64,000 nucleotides of DNA from Papaver somniferum (GCF_003573695.1 NC_039361.1:92646149-92710148); one strand, 5' to 3'; shown: positions 12,236 through 24,403, counted from the first letter of the stretch. Made by a program: numbers and translations. Notes: generated by a model not told the origin, from the letters alone.

Positions 12236-12880
12236 AGGAATACATTAGTATTCTGATTAATCAAATCAAGATATTGCAATACACCAGCGTCACATAATGC
12301 CTGTCAACAAGTGCTGGCTCTTCCAGATCTGCAAACTCGTAAACCCTGGTAAACCGTGCATGATCAACAAGTGCTGGTGTCTATGAATTTTCAAAAAAAA
12401 AAATTATGATTGTAGTAATAGTAGTAGGAAAAATTGCATCTGAAATTCAATAAGGAAGGACTATTTTGTTAAATAAGGAAGGCAAAATTTTAATTTTAAC
12501 AAGTGTACTATCTCATTGATATGAATGCTTAACGTGTCAGGATATTTAGAGATTTCTTTAGGGTTTCAGCAAGATTATAGGAGTCTAATTAGAACTGAAA
12601 ATCAGTAGTCTAATCCTACATTCCTAATGCAATATTTTTCTGTTGGGTCTCGCAAAATCCGCAAAATCGCACTTTCCATATATCACCTTGATTTTCGTTT
12701 GTTATATTCATGGTAAACATAACCCACACACTATATTTAGATTTGCATACTAGATATGTGTAGAAAAAAAACACTATATTTGGCTAGATTTGGATCCTAG
12801 AAATAAGAAACTAGATCCCTCGTTCATAAGTAAAAGAAAGAAGGAATTGAGAGGATGATTTCTGAACCTCTCTCATGCGT
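12236..12880. other. Non-coding, upstream of LINE A
   Basis: AT-rich with no supported gene. The LINE A 5' boundary lies somewhere in 12820-12960 and could not be fixed, because no clear target-site duplication partner of the sequence after its poly(A) was found. Confidence 0.35.
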
Positions 12881-12889
12881 TTTTTTTTT

Positions 12890-15459
12890 CTCTCCAAAGG
12901 CGATTTTTCTAGGGTTTGAAACTTTTTCTTGTTTTTCCTTCATCCTTGATCATCTTTTGGTAATTTAGGATGGGGGAAAACCCTGTTTCTTCCACGCAAT
13001 CTAAAGGGGTTCATAAGGCTACGTTTGCTGATTTAGTCAAGGGGAAAAAACCCTATATGTTAACAGATTCTGATTTGTTATCCCTTCCAGAGGCGTCTTC
13101 ATACCTTGAAGAACCAGCGTTAGTTTTACCTTTAGAACTAACAAAAGAAGGGAGGGATATTTTCCAGTTTAGTCTCATTGGAAGACTGAACTTTAAAGGT
13201 TTGAAACTTAATGAGGTACAAAAAAGCTTGGAAGAACAATGGGGTTTTGGTGATGGTAGATGCAAGCTTGTTCCTATGACTAAGGGGTTTTTTCATCATC
13301 AAGTTGATTTCTGCGGAAGATAAAGAGCGTGTATGGCATGGTGATTCATGGAAGGTTCAGAACCAAACCCTTAGGGTTATGATTATTTACCCTAATTTTG
13401 ATCCTGAAAAGCAAACCACGTCTCATGCTACAGTTTGGGTGAGTTTCCCTGGCTTATACATTGAATTATGGACAAAAAAAATTCTTCTATCTATTGCAAA
13501 AATTCTTGGTAAACCAATTGCTATAGACCAGAAAACGTTGGATCATGATGGTGGTAATTATGCTGCTGTTCTTATTGACATTGATTTTGCAAAAGAGATT
13601 CCTAAAATAATATATCTTACAGCCAATGGTAAGGAGTTCTGGCAATATGTGGAAGTTCAAGATATGGAGAATGTTAAGTTTTGTTCTCATTGCAAATTTA
13701 TGGGTCATAAATTTGAGAACTGTCAGGCAGCTCGTAAGATATTAGGGAATTCAGTTATGGATGGGAAACGTGTTTTGAATGATACAGGATAGCAATCCAA
13801 AAAACAAAAAAAGGTGGCAAGTTAAAAAACCTCAAACTGACGATATTATTTCCCATGCAAACCATGCAGATAACGTCAGTAAAGAAGTTCAAAGAAATAT
13901 GGTGAGTAATGGTAATGATAATGAGGTTATTGATCAGGCTGGGAAGGAGATCATTGATCTAGTTCATGAGAATGCTGAAGCTAAGAAGTTGGAGGAGCAA
14001 CTAGATAAAGCCTTTATTGTTTATCGTGAGGCACAACTCCATTTGATCAGGTGTAAGAATGCATTGCATCAAAAGCATACGTTGTTATACGTAAAGTTGC
14101 AAGTTCTGGGAGTTTGGATTCATTGTCTGGGACTAAGAATGATACAGCTCCAGTGCCAAACCAAAACTCTGAACACAATTCCGTGTCTAAGCAAAACTTG
14201 GACGGCACGTCAGTTGTGGATTTGGAAGGAATATCCGGAAATCCTAATATGGCAGGAAACGTGTTTAGTTCTAAATCTGGAAATTCCGTGTCAGTGAACA
14301 AGTCTTAAAATATGTCCGTGTCTAAGCAAACTCAAGTGGATAGACAGTCCGTGTACAACAAGGATTTGGAGTTTGCTGATCGTACAGATTTGCCCGTATC
14401 CAAACAAACAACAGCAACTCATATTCAGGACGTGGCTGATTTGGATACTTCTTCAAAGCCTGAATCTATAACCAAGAGTAAGTCCAAGCAAACTGATCTT
14501 CAGGCCGTGACTGCTTCTATTTCTAAACAAGGATCATCTAAAGAGGATTGGAAAACAGTAAAGAGTAAGAGCTCTCCAACCAAAGGTACTCCTTTTAAAT
14601 TTAAATCTTTTGAAACTACTTCTGTGGATGAGATTTTTCAAACAGAATTAATGGTAAATAACAAGTATGGTGCCCTAGAATTTGAGTTAGGCCTTGCTAA
14701 CGTTTCTAGTGAGGTTTTGGTGGAGGAGGAACAAGATGATTCTAGTGACTCGGCCAATAGTATGGGTTCGAAAGATTGGGGTGAAGTTGATGCAGATATT
14801 CTAGCCAGGAAGCAAGCTAGAAAAGTGGCCAAGAAAGCTGCCAAGATCATGGCTATGAATTCAAAGTATAATGAGGACAGTCCAAGCCGTGAGCATAACA
14901 AGGATATTCAAGCAGGGTTGGAGGAAAATGTTTTTGATATGGGTAATATTTTGTCTAGGGAGGAATTAGAGGAAGCAAGTACTATTCAGATTGATGAAGT
15001 GCGTGCTAAATTCATTAGAGATCCAGCCTTTAGACAAGATTATTTCAAGGAAAAAAAAAGAGCAAATGGATAGAATGTCATCTAAGAAGAAAGCTCAATC
15101 TCCTATTAAGCTTGTTCCAGGTGGTAATTATACTTTAGAAGAAAATGAAGAGGATTATGGCTATGATGATTATGAAGATGAATACAAGGAGCCCTATGAT
15201 TTAACTCAAATAATTGATGATCTCATTCCCAAGAAGAAGAATTTTAGAGTTGGACGACGAAAACGTTTTTGATTTCCTAGTTCTCTTCTTTATGCTAATC
15301 TTTTAATGTTTAGGAGCTTATTTTATGAGTTTTTTAGAGTTTTTTTCTCCCCTTTGGTTTATGGGGGTGGGGAGGTCTAGAACCTCCCATTTTGTAATTC
15401 TTGTGATTACGTTTTTTTGCTTTAATAAACCATTTTCACCTAGCAAAAAAAAAAAAAAA
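12890..15459 (+). mobile_element. LINE A: ORF1-only (half-LINE) element
   Basis: A non-LTR retroelement that has ORF1, a 3' UTR and a 15-base poly(A) (15445-15459) but no endonuclease or reverse transcriptase between them. The last ~30 bases (TTCACCTAGC before the A-run) and a small hairpin (GGAGGTC / GAACCTCC near 15370-15387) resemble the 3' ends of the other two LINEs here. The 5' UTR before the ATG at 12970 is pyrimidine-rich. Since it ends in a proper 3' UTR and tail, the missing ORF2 looks like a property of the element and not simple truncation. Mobilisation would then need ORF2 protein from a relative such as LINE B or C. Confidence 0.7.
12970..15272 (+). pseudogene. LINE A ORF1 (gag-like, DUF4283 and zinc knuckle)
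   Basis: ORF1 proteins of plant L1 elements bind element RNA. From ATG 12970 a DUF4283-like domain covers the first ~200 residues (FSLIGRLNFKGL, TSHATVWVSFPGLYIELW, VLIDIDFAKEIP). A CX2CX4HX4C knuckle follows (CSHCKFMGHKFENC, near 13680-13725). Downstream is a low-complexity region with (V/I)SKQ repeated about five times (14190-14530), then NNKYGALEFE, a lysine/alanine helix, and an acidic stretch before the basic end RVGRRKRF at 15272. Frame changes occur near 13310, 13785, 14100 and 15055 (A9 run), and an in-frame TAA lies at 14306. The C-terminal half differs from the ORF1s of LINE B and C, which end soon after the NKY-AL motif. Confidence 0.75.
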
Positions 15460-15740
15460 GTCTTGTTAATAATGATCCGCCTCCTCCGAAGGGCTTTGCT
15501 TCATGGGATGACTTTGTGGAAAGCATTGGTGATATACTAGAAGAGTATGTCGATGAAGAATGGGAATTAGTTCATATTAAAAAAATGATCCATATTGAAA
15601 ATGATCCTCCTCCTAAGGGTTTTGCTTCTTGAGATGCATTTGAGAAAAGATATGGTGAACATTTGGATAATGATTACAATGAATAAGAACATGGGAAGCC
15701 ACCAAGACAAGCAAATTTATGGCTTGGCACTCGGCATTGA
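15460..15740 (+). pseudogene. Host coding fragment with internal repeat, abutting LINE A tail
   Basis: Immediately after the poly(A) tail a plus frame reads NNDPPPPKGFASWDDF, then DILEEYVDEEWELVHIKK. It then repeats as NDPPPKGFAS, a TGA, and DAFEKRYGEHLDNDYNE, ending in TAA at 15684. The two units are homologous. The first unit has TGG (15504) where the second has TGA (15630), so the stop is a G-to-A change. No start is visible. The rest of the gene may lie before LINE A or be lost. Family unknown; it is acidic like its neighbours. Confidence 0.4.
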
Positions 15741-16370
15741 CTAAATTCAAGTTTTTTACGTTATTTTTAGTATGCTAATTTTATTAATGTGTAAGCAAAA
15801 TTATGTAGCAATCAAAGGCCTACTGTTCAATTGTGCTCTCAATTCTGATTTTTTTTTTTGGTTAAGTTTGTCAGATTTGGCATTTCAATTTATGAAAATT
15901 TTGGTTATATTTTTCAACTCTGATACAAGACTCAATATACAGTCCCTATCATATTCATGATCCTATCACTTTAACAGCAAAGCCAAAAAAAAAACATGGT
16001 TAACCCTAACTCTTCATATCCAAATCTCTAAACCAAGCCCCCTTAAACACATTACTCGTTCATTCTGTTTTGTCAAAAGATTGATATCCCAACAGATGAA
16101 CAATGGACAAAAATTAAACAACGCATGCACTTGGAATCTAAAGAAAATGTTGCATCTGTAAATATTAAACATTCACAAAAAGTATACTTCCAAGAAGCTT
16201 TGCAAACAGACTAATTAAACATCCAAAAATAAATAAAATAAGATACACTAATAACACAAAAAAAAGACATATATATATATATATATATATATACAACTAA
16301 ACAAAAGATGATGGATCAAGATGTGATTGAATACCATTCTTGCATAGCAGAACCATGAAAATAAAGGACT
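15741..16370. other. Non-coding with (AT)n microsatellite
   Basis: AT-rich. A TA dinucleotide run spans about 16269-16292. No gene supported. Confidence 0.4.
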
Positions 16371-16706
16371 AGAGTTAGAATCCCCTTCTTCTTCACTGCT
16401 GTTGTCGACAATCATAACCACATATTTGTATGTCCAATCATCATCATCAACATCAACATCATCGTCTTCATCTTCCTCCTCAAGCGCTGGCCCAAACCAA
16501 AAGAAGTGTTCTGGATCATCGTCATCCTTATCATCATAATCATCATCCTCTTTACCGTCCTCCTCTTCTTCATCGACAACAGCATCATAATCATCATCCT
16601 CTTCAACTCCAAAAAAAGGAACAACCTTGCAACCAAAATAACCAACAATCTCTTTGTCTTCATCAAGAAGAAGAAATCAGAAGGAAGTTATTACTAGAGC
16701 AGTCAT
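16371..16706 (-). pseudogene. Highly acidic small protein relic
   Basis: On the minus strand an ATG at 16706 gives nine codons, then TGA (16679-16677). The same frame continues open as FLLLDEDKEIVGYFGCK, then alternating Asp/Glu blocks (VEEDDDYDAVVDEEEE, PEHFFWFGPALEEEDEDDD), to VDNSSEEEGDSNSS near 16375. The frame then runs into a microsatellite, so the true end is unknown. A TATA box and leader lie upstream at suitable spacing, which argues for a former gene. Family not recognised. A histidine-rich frame on the opposite strand is only the shadow of the Asp codons. Confidence 0.4.
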
Positions 16707-16823
16707 TTTTTCTGGTTTGATACTAAAACTTTCAGTTTTTGATACTGAAACCCTAGGTTCAGTTTAGAGAGAGACTTGGAAAGAAAAGGCCGAGTAGTAC
16801 TTTCCTAGTCTCCCTTGCTCGTG

Positions 16824-16830
16824 TTTTATA
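16824..16830 (-). promoter_or_regulatory. TATA box for acidic relic
   Basis: TATAAAA on the minus strand, about 120 bases before the ATG at 16706, followed by a CT-rich leader. The arrangement is that of an ordinary plant core promoter. Confidence 0.45.
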
Positions 16831-17039
16831 CAGTGACACGCGTTTTCACTTTAATATTCAACCTCTAGCTTAGCCACGTACAAGCATGATAACTTGGCTA
16901 ATAAACAAGTATAACTTTGGAAAATAAATAAATACAGTATGATAATATAAAATAAAAAAATTGGGTGGAAAAATAACATCAAGGAATTTAACTTGGAAGA
17001 AATATAAATTGAAATAAATAAAAATGGAAAATTAGCATT

Positions 17040-17515
17040 AAGCAATTTGTCTCGGTGGAAATACTCCCCGAAAACTTAGATTTGAACGAAAAATTCTTGC
17101 TAAGATCGTGACATCGAAATAAACAAAAATTGGTTTAGAAGCTCGTCCAAGAGCGACATCGGTAAAAATTGAAAATTACCAGATCGTGACATCGAAATAT
17201 AAATTGGTTTACAATCTCGTCCATGAGTCATTGGTGGAGATATTCCCCGTAAACTTAGATTTGGACGATAAATACTTGCTAAGATCGTGACATCGAAATA
17301 TAAATTGGTTTACAAGCCCGTCCATGAGTGACATCGGTAAAAATAGAAAATTAAATCAATTTATCTCGGTGAAAATACTCCAGGGAAACTTAGATTTGGA
17401 TGAAATATACTTGCTAAGATATCGTGACATTGAAATAAAAATCAGGGGTTTGGAAGCTCGTCAAGAGTGACATCGGTAAAAATGGAAAATTACCATCAAT
17501 CAACTTATCTAGGCG
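17040..17515 (+). repeat. ~140-bp tandem repeat array, left part
   Basis: Diverged units each contain GGTGGAAATACTCC (or GGAGATATTCCCC), then AACTTAGATTTGGA, TTGCTAAGATCGTGACATCG and GTGACATCGGTAAAAAT. Unit starts are near 17051, 17230, 17371 and 17510, with one partial unit around 17180. Spacing is mostly about 140 bases. The array is interrupted by LINE B and continues at 22337. Confidence 0.8.
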
Positions 17516-17516
17516 T

Positions 17517-17996
17517 AAGAAAAAAGGAAAAAAGAAGGATACAAACAGCTTGGAGGTTATTCATGATGATGAAGAAACTTTTGTTGGGGACGTGGTTGAT
17601 GAGGAGTTTGCTGCTAAGCTGGTGAAAGCTAAGCAGTTGGAGGCTGTTATGTCACAAGTCTAAGCTGATTTTGAATCTGTCTATGTTGAATTGACGAGAA
17701 CTAAACAAGCACAGGCTTCAAAATCAGCCGTATTATTGAATGGAAAAGTAGGTGAAACTAATCCTTCAAATATGACAAGTTTGGTTGGAACTAGGATTCC
17801 TAAACCTGTTAGGATTGTGACTTCAACTCCAACTCCTCTTTGTGATCAGCTCACGGCTGGGGAGTTTATATTGAATAACAATAAATATAGTGCTCTTAAT
17901 TCTATGCAAGATGTGGAGGAAAGCATAGCTGATGCAAAGTTTAGGGCTGAACAAGAAGTAAAGAGAATACGCATGCTATCCATGCATAAATTGTGA
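17517..17996 (+). pseudogene. LINE B ORF1 C-terminal part
   Basis: An open frame with basic start (RKKGKKKD), an acidic segment, one in-frame TAA at 17661, and the NNNKYSALNSM motif shared by LINE ORF1 C-termini. It stops at 17996, about 155 bases before ORF2. The DUF4283 domain and zinc knuckle are missing because the element is 5'-truncated. Confidence 0.6.
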
Positions 17997-18152
17997 ATAC
18001 TACAGCTGGTAGGAATACTTCTTTAGAACAATTTCTGAATCCGCTTCTCTTCAGGACTCTAATGTCCGTGTTGGTGTTGAACAAGGAAGTTCACCAGGAG
18101 TGAACTCTGGCGTTGCTTCTATAGTTGGTAAGGCCTCTAAATCTGGTTTTTA

Positions 18153-21100
18153 ATGCGTGTTCTCTATTGGAACATTAATGGCATTGCACGGGATGCAGCC
18201 AAAAATAAGTTAAGAGAGTTAATTCTTGAGTTTAAGCCAGATATTTTCTGTCTAGCTGAACCTAAGGTGCATTGTACCTTGCGTTTCTTACACAAATTAT
18301 ATGTAGCTGGTTATAAGAAGGAAGTTATTCATAATGCTGTTGATTCGTCTAAAGGTAACATATGGATTTTTTGGTCCATTGACATAGCTACGCCTGTAGT
18401 TATGAATACTAGTAGACAAGCTATTACCATTGCAACAGAGGGGGTGTGTGGTGTCCTTTGTTCATGCTAGCTGTTTTCAAGTCACGAGAAGAAGTTTGTG
18501 GCAACAACTTTCCTCAGTTGATATTAATACTCCTTGGTTGGTTATGGGTGATTTTAATTGTGTTCTTCGTAATGAGGAGAAAAAAGGAGGCAATCAACCA
18601 CGTACTTCAGTCATCAATGATTTTAGTGATTGGATGGATGATAATAATCTTTTTGAAGCTGATTTTTTGGGTTCTAAATTCACTTGGTCTAATAGGCAAT
18701 ATGGTGTTCATAGAATCCTTTGTAAGCTGGATAGAGCTTTGATTAATGAGGCATGGCTATTAAGTATGAGAATTGGAGGTGTAAAGCTCTTCCCCGTGAA
18801 GTTTCCGACCATTCTACTCTTATTGGCTTTCCTTTTGTTAATACTAGACCGAAACGAGCTCCTTTTAGAGTTCAGAAGATGTGGTTTGCTCATTCTGATT
18901 TCATGAGAATGGTAAGTGATTGTTGGAATGCACCGGTTACAGGATCTCCTGCTTTTATTTTTCCTTTCAAGCTCAAGAGGTTAAAAGCTGCTATGAAGGA
19001 TTGGAATTACATGTTTTTGGCAATATTTTTGCTAAGCTAAAACAAGCTGAATTGACTATGGAAGTGGCTCTTCGTATTTCGGATGAGGATCCAGAGGATA
19101 TAACTAAGCTGAATTCTGCCAAGGAGGCTTCAGTTATTCTTCAGGAAATTCGTTCTCATCATGTTACTATGCTAAAGCAAAAATCACGTAATAAATGGCT
19201 TTTGGAGGGAGCTAGTAATACTTCTTTCTTTCATGCTAATATCAGAATGCGCAGGAGTAGTAATATGATTTCGGAGTTGGTGGATGATAATGGGGTGTTA
19301 TTACTGATTGTGATCAAATTAGAGACTATACGGTTTCTTTTTTTGAGTCAAAGTTTAATGGTGATGAGTTGCCTATTGATGAGGAGCTTTTTAATTATGA
19401 TCATAACATCATCTCGGTGGAGGATAGTCAGAGAATGGATGAAATTCCTACTATGGAGGAGATTAAGAATGCTGTTTTTGATTTGGGTGCGGATAGTGCG
19501 CCAGGGCCGGATGGTTTCTCTGGTTGTTTTTATAGGCATTGTTGGGACGTGGTGCAATATGACCTTGTCAGAGCTATCACGTACTGTTGGCAGCGGCAAA
19601 TCATTCCTCATGGTGCTAATTCTAGTCTTATTATTCTTCTTGCCAAGGTTAGAGGAGCCAACACTCTTCGAAACTTTCGGCCTATTGGTCTTAGTAATTT
19701 TTTCTTTAAAATTTTTACTAAGATTTTAGCTACAAGACTAGGGAGTGTTCTTGATAATTTGGTTTCAGAAGAACAAGTTGCTTTCATGAAGGGGAGGAAC
19801 ATTCATGAAAACATTACTGTGGCGTCGGAGATGATCAATGATCTGAAAACCAAACGTAAGGATGGCAATTTGGGGTTGAAACTGGATATTACTCAAGCTT
19901 TTGACACGGTTAGTTGGTCATTTGTTTTAGAGGTTTTTCGAAGGTATGGTTTCTCTCAAAATTGGTGTTCTTGGATTTTGGCTATTCTTAACTCAGCAAG
20001 GATTTCTATTCTTCTTAATGGAAGTCCAGAGGGATTCTTCAAAATCAATAGAGGTCTTCGGCAAGGTGATCCTTTATCTCCTCTTTTTTGTTCTGATTGA
20101 AGATGTTCTTAGTAGAAATCTTACAAAGTTGTTTGCTGAGAAGATGATGACGCCTATGCTTTCCAAAAGAGGTATTTCTCCCACACATCTTTTCTTTGCT
20201 GATGACATTATGATTTTTTGTAAAGGCAATATGAAGAGTCTGCATAACCTTCTTGCTTTGCTTGGTAAATACCAAAGTGCCTCGGGCCAAACTGTCTGTC
20301 GTCAAAAGAGTAAGATTTATTATGGTGGTGGTTCTTTGAGTCGCTGTGGGACTATCACTAATTTACTGGGTATGGAAGTTACTACTTTTCCGGACAGGTA
20401 TTTGGGAGTTCAAATTATGCCTGGAGCAGTTAAGTATCGTCACATTTGTAATGTGATAGAGAAAATTAAGAAACAACTTTCGGTTTGGAAAGGTAAGTTA
20501 CTTTCTTTTCAAGATAGAGTTGTTCTTATCAATTCAGTGATAGCGAGTTATGCTATTCACAACATGGCGGTGTACAAATGGCCTAGAAATTTGTTCAACA
20601 GGCTGAAAGAGTTATTCGTAATTTTCTTTGGTCGGGTGATGCTGAGTTGCAAGGAAATTTGTTGTTGGATATCCAAAGGTTTGCTGTCCGTTGAAGGAAG
20701 GGGGTCTTGGTATAACCAGCATGGTTGTTACTAATAAGGCTCTTCTAATGAAGCTATGGTGGAGTATTCGTTCTTCTAACAAGAAATGGGCTCGTTTCTT
20801 ATGGGCGAAATTTACTACTAAGCAGGGTAGTATAAAGCTTTATGGGGTGAATTCTTCTATTTTGCCGGGCATGAAACTGATTCATTCTATTGTTGACAAG
20901 AATACCAAGGTTCTAATTGGGGACGGGAGGTCTACATCTCTTTATTTTGATGTTTGGTATGGTAATGAGTGTATTGCTGATATGCTTAATGAAACTGACT
21001 TGGACAGAAATGTCAAGGTCAGTGATATTATTGTTAATAATGCTTGGATGATGCAGGGAGATCATATTCAGAATTTGGTCCGTGCGGGTGTGGATCTTTC

Positions 21101-22240
21101 AAATTTGCCTTTGTTACAAGGAGGGAATGATTGTAGAGTTTGGATGCCGGAGATGAATGGCCACTTTTCAGTCTCTTCAGCAAAGAATATCATTAGAAGG
21201 GCGTATCCAAAATCAGCAATTTATGGTCTTTTGTGGAGGAAAGAATTCATCCCAAATTGGCTGCTCAGAATTGGAAGATATGTCGTGAGGTTTGTGCAAC
21301 TCAAGACAAGATCAGGAGTAGATTCAAAGTTGAAATGGCCAACAAATGTTACTTGTGCAACATGGAGGAAGAATCTTTGGAGCATATTATTTGGAGTTGT
21401 ACGTTTGCAACTCAAATTTGGCAGTGGTGTTCAGGTTTGTTTAATCTAACACCTTATTATGATATTGTGAATTCATATAAATCAGCAAAGGGTAGAAGTA
21501 GAATTGTCAAAGATTTATGGCTTTTAGCTATTTTGGTGATTCGCTCGGAATTATGGCAAACAAGAAATATGGCATGTTTTCAGAATTCTTCTGTTAGCAT
21601 TCATTTTTTTAAGAAGAGAGTGTTCTATTTGATTAGTGAATACGCTGGTCGTTTGAAGGGTTTCATGCATAATACTACAACGGACTTGGATCTTTTGAAC
21701 TTTTTCCGTGTGATGCATAGGAAGGTTAAGCAGGTTCAGCCAATTGAGTGCTTTTGGAGTCCGCCAAATAGGGATGAAATTTTATTATGTTGTGATGGAG
21801 CAGCCAAAGGAAATCCGGGTATAGCTGGAGCTGGTGTTGTTGTTCGTGATGCTGATTGTAATTTTTTGGGTGCTATGAGTATTGGTTTGGGTTCTACTAC
21901 TAATTTCTTAGCTGAACTTTATGGTATTATTGTTGGTTTGGAGTGGGCTATGAAGTGGAATGTTAAAAGAGTGGTTGTACGTTCTGATTCAATGGGAACA
22001 ATTAAGACATTGACGGGTACAAATCTTCCTTGGTTTGTCAAGCACAGATGGAGAAGAATACAAAACAATTATGACTCTATTCGTTTTGTTCATACTTATC
22101 GTGAGGCTAATTTTGCAGAAGACAAGATGGCTAAAAGGGGATGTTATCTTCGTAATGGTGAAGGTTTAAATTATGATGAAAGGCCTGATTTCCTTTTGTC
22201 TTTAGAATTTCCTAATGTTGTTTATTTCAGATTCAAGTAG
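18153..22240 (+). pseudogene. LINE B ORF2 (endonuclease, RT, RNase H)
   Basis: ORF2 performs nicking and target-primed reverse transcription. The ATG at 18153 opens the APE-type endonuclease: LYWNINGI, AEPK, then WLVMGDFNCVL and DHSTLIGF. The RT domain has SAPGPDGFSGCFYRHCW, RPIGLSNFFFKI, VAFMKGRNI, LKLDITQAFDTVSW, GLRQGDPLSP and the catalytic FADD (about 20195). A zinc-binding domain (CYLCNMEEESLEHIIWSC, near 21345) follows. It ends with an RNase H domain (DGAAKGNPGIAGAG, AELYGIIVG, RSDS) at stop 22240. At least six frameshifts (near 18440, 18780, 19010, 19300, 20095, 20690 and 21240) inactivate it. Compared with LINE C it keeps about 76 residues after the FADD block. Confidence 0.85.
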
Positions 22241-22336
22241 TTTGTAAGTTTTTGGGGTCTTCCGACCTCTTTTCTTATGAACACTTTGTACATATTGGTT
22301 ATTCATTAATACAACATGGATTTAGCAAAAAAAAAA

Positions 22337-22620
22337 TGGTGGAGATATTCCCCGTAAACTTATATTTAGATGATAAATACTTGCTAAGATCGTGACATTA
22401 AATTAAAAATTGGTTTACAAGCTTGTTCAAGGGTGACATCGGAAAAAATGGAAAATTACCATCAATCAATTTATCTTGGTGGAAATACTCTCGGAAACTT
22501 AGATCTGGATGAACTATACTCTCTAATATCGTGACATCGAAATAAAAATTGGTTTAGCTGAATAAGCCATGTCCAAGAGTGACATTGGTAAAAAACTTGG
22601 ATATCGAGTCTTGTCGACGA
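22337..22620 (+). repeat. ~140-bp tandem repeat array, right part
   Basis: Two more units of the array starting near 22338 and 22480, with the same internal landmarks (GATCGTGACAT, GGTTTACAAGC, TGACATCGG). They continue the array seen at 17040-17515. Confidence 0.8.
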
Positions 22621-24400
22621 AGCCAATCATACTCGATCGTGAATTCATTATGCCGACCAATCAAATAAACTAGTTACACCTGATAACCTAACATCCCCAA
22701 ACATCCTTGCCAATATTTTCTGTTGACGGTCCGATACGACCAATAATGTGATATTATCGCACGGACATGATAAAATCATATATTATCGACCAGTATTTTA
22801 AAAAATAAATACTGATCAGTTCTTTTAATACAAATTTAATTGTAAGATCTATCTAGAATTGCTTATAAGAATATGAACTGGGATTTTAATCAAAAAAATT
22901 GCACCAAAAAGCATTTATGATCTTCCAAGGCACTAGCTAGTACTATATTAATAATTTATTATTTTTCTTCTAAGAATATGTGAATTGTGAGTAAAATAGT
23001 GCAATGTAGTTGACTAAGTAGTAAAGAAAAGATACTATTATATCCAGGGCACTAGTAACAAAGGAATTAGCTAGTACAATAATAAGTACTCCACTTTGCA
23101 GTGGTATTTTTTGATCTTTGATCATTTCTACTTTAACAATTTGTATAGAATATTCTATTGGGACCCTGTCCTAAATACCAGCCCCATCACTAAATACTAG
23201 GAGTATATATATGGACCAGTCCTATGATTGATTTTTGGATTTTAGGGGTACATTCCTATGGTAGTTGTACTTTGGGACTTCTTATTATTTGTGACTGAAA
23301 GAGAAGTATTATAACAAGAGTCTGTATTGTATACCCCACAAGATCTGATAACTTTTGGTCTTATCAAAAACAATAAAAAGTTGGTATAGCCTTCTCACAC
23401 TTATTTTTTAATTAACTTTTTTTGGTAACAAGATATAAAGCAGAGAAAGAAAACAACCTAACGATATGCTTCTCACACTTTTGACTACCTAAACAAGTAT
23501 TATTCTTAAATTTAGCAGTATCTTTGATCGGAGCAATAAAGCCTTTTTTTTTTTGAATTTATTAACATTTTAGTTTTGGTAAAATTTGGGACCATATTAT
23601 TTAGAAATATATATATTACCTTAGATAAAAGTGGTTGATTGTATGGAGTAATTTTCTCTTAACAGGGTTACTAATAGGGTTATGTGTATTACCAGACCTT
23701 GTGTAGTATATTCTTTCCTTCAAAAGAAGTATTTTGTCAATCACCACGCTACTGCTTTTGTCAATCATCATTACGCTTCAGTTTCTCATAATTCACTTTC
23801 ACTGATCTACGCAATGACAATGAGTATCTTATTTTTTGTGCGCATGCAAAAGAAGAAGATCTAGGTAGCCATAACGAGTATTTTTTTAATGAGTATCTTG
23901 TTGCTTTTTTGGGTACATGCAAAAGAAAAGATAGATCTTTTCGGTACTCCTCTCCTTCTATTTCTCCAAATACCAATATAGAAAAGATTATTTTTTGTTT
24001 CTAAAATGTCTGTCACATTGGGTTGGCTTGACCCAAATTTGGCATTGGTGCCAAGATCCCTTGTGGTCCAGTCTTTCCATAAATTATTGTTATATTTCTT
24101 CCATTTTGGTTGTGTATAAATTAAAATTAAAATCTGATAACTATCATAAGGGCTTATGTTATGTTATATAAGTTATATTACGGAAAACTGAATTGTGTTG
24201 ACTCGACGAGTAAATTAAAATTGATTGATTAACAAACAAATATCAAGCAAAGAATTTGAACACAATGAGCATATATTAAAGAACCAATATTTCTATATTA
24301 TTCATTCTAAAACTAAACGAAGTAAAATAATACCAACATCCTAAATAATTTTTCTTAAAAAATTAATCAAAATAAATAATTTCTAAAAACAAAAACCACA
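22621..24400. other. Non-coding with small duplication
   Basis: AT-rich with no supported gene. A diverged tandem duplication lies near 23817-23940 (AATGAGTATCTT and GCATGCAAAAGAA in both units). Confidence 0.4.
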
Positions 24401-24403
24401 TTA

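Larger units (their letters stand above)
17516..22336 (+). mobile_element. LINE B: 5'-truncated L1-type LINE
   Basis: Contains the end of ORF1, a full-span but frameshifted ORF2, and a 3' UTR ending ATTTAGC plus a 10-base A-run (22327-22336). The 3' UTR has a short hairpin (GGGGTC / GACCTC, 22255-22270). It sits inside the 140-bp repeat array, which fixes both edges. The array breaks at about 17512 and resumes at 22337. No target-site duplication longer than about 3 bases is visible. ORF1 starts in its middle, so the copy is 5'-truncated as is usual for target-primed integration. Confidence 0.85.

Noticed and set aside
16430..16720. Plus-strand histidine-rich frame (HHHQHQHH).
   Set aside because: It is the antisense of the Asp/Glu-rich minus-strand frame.
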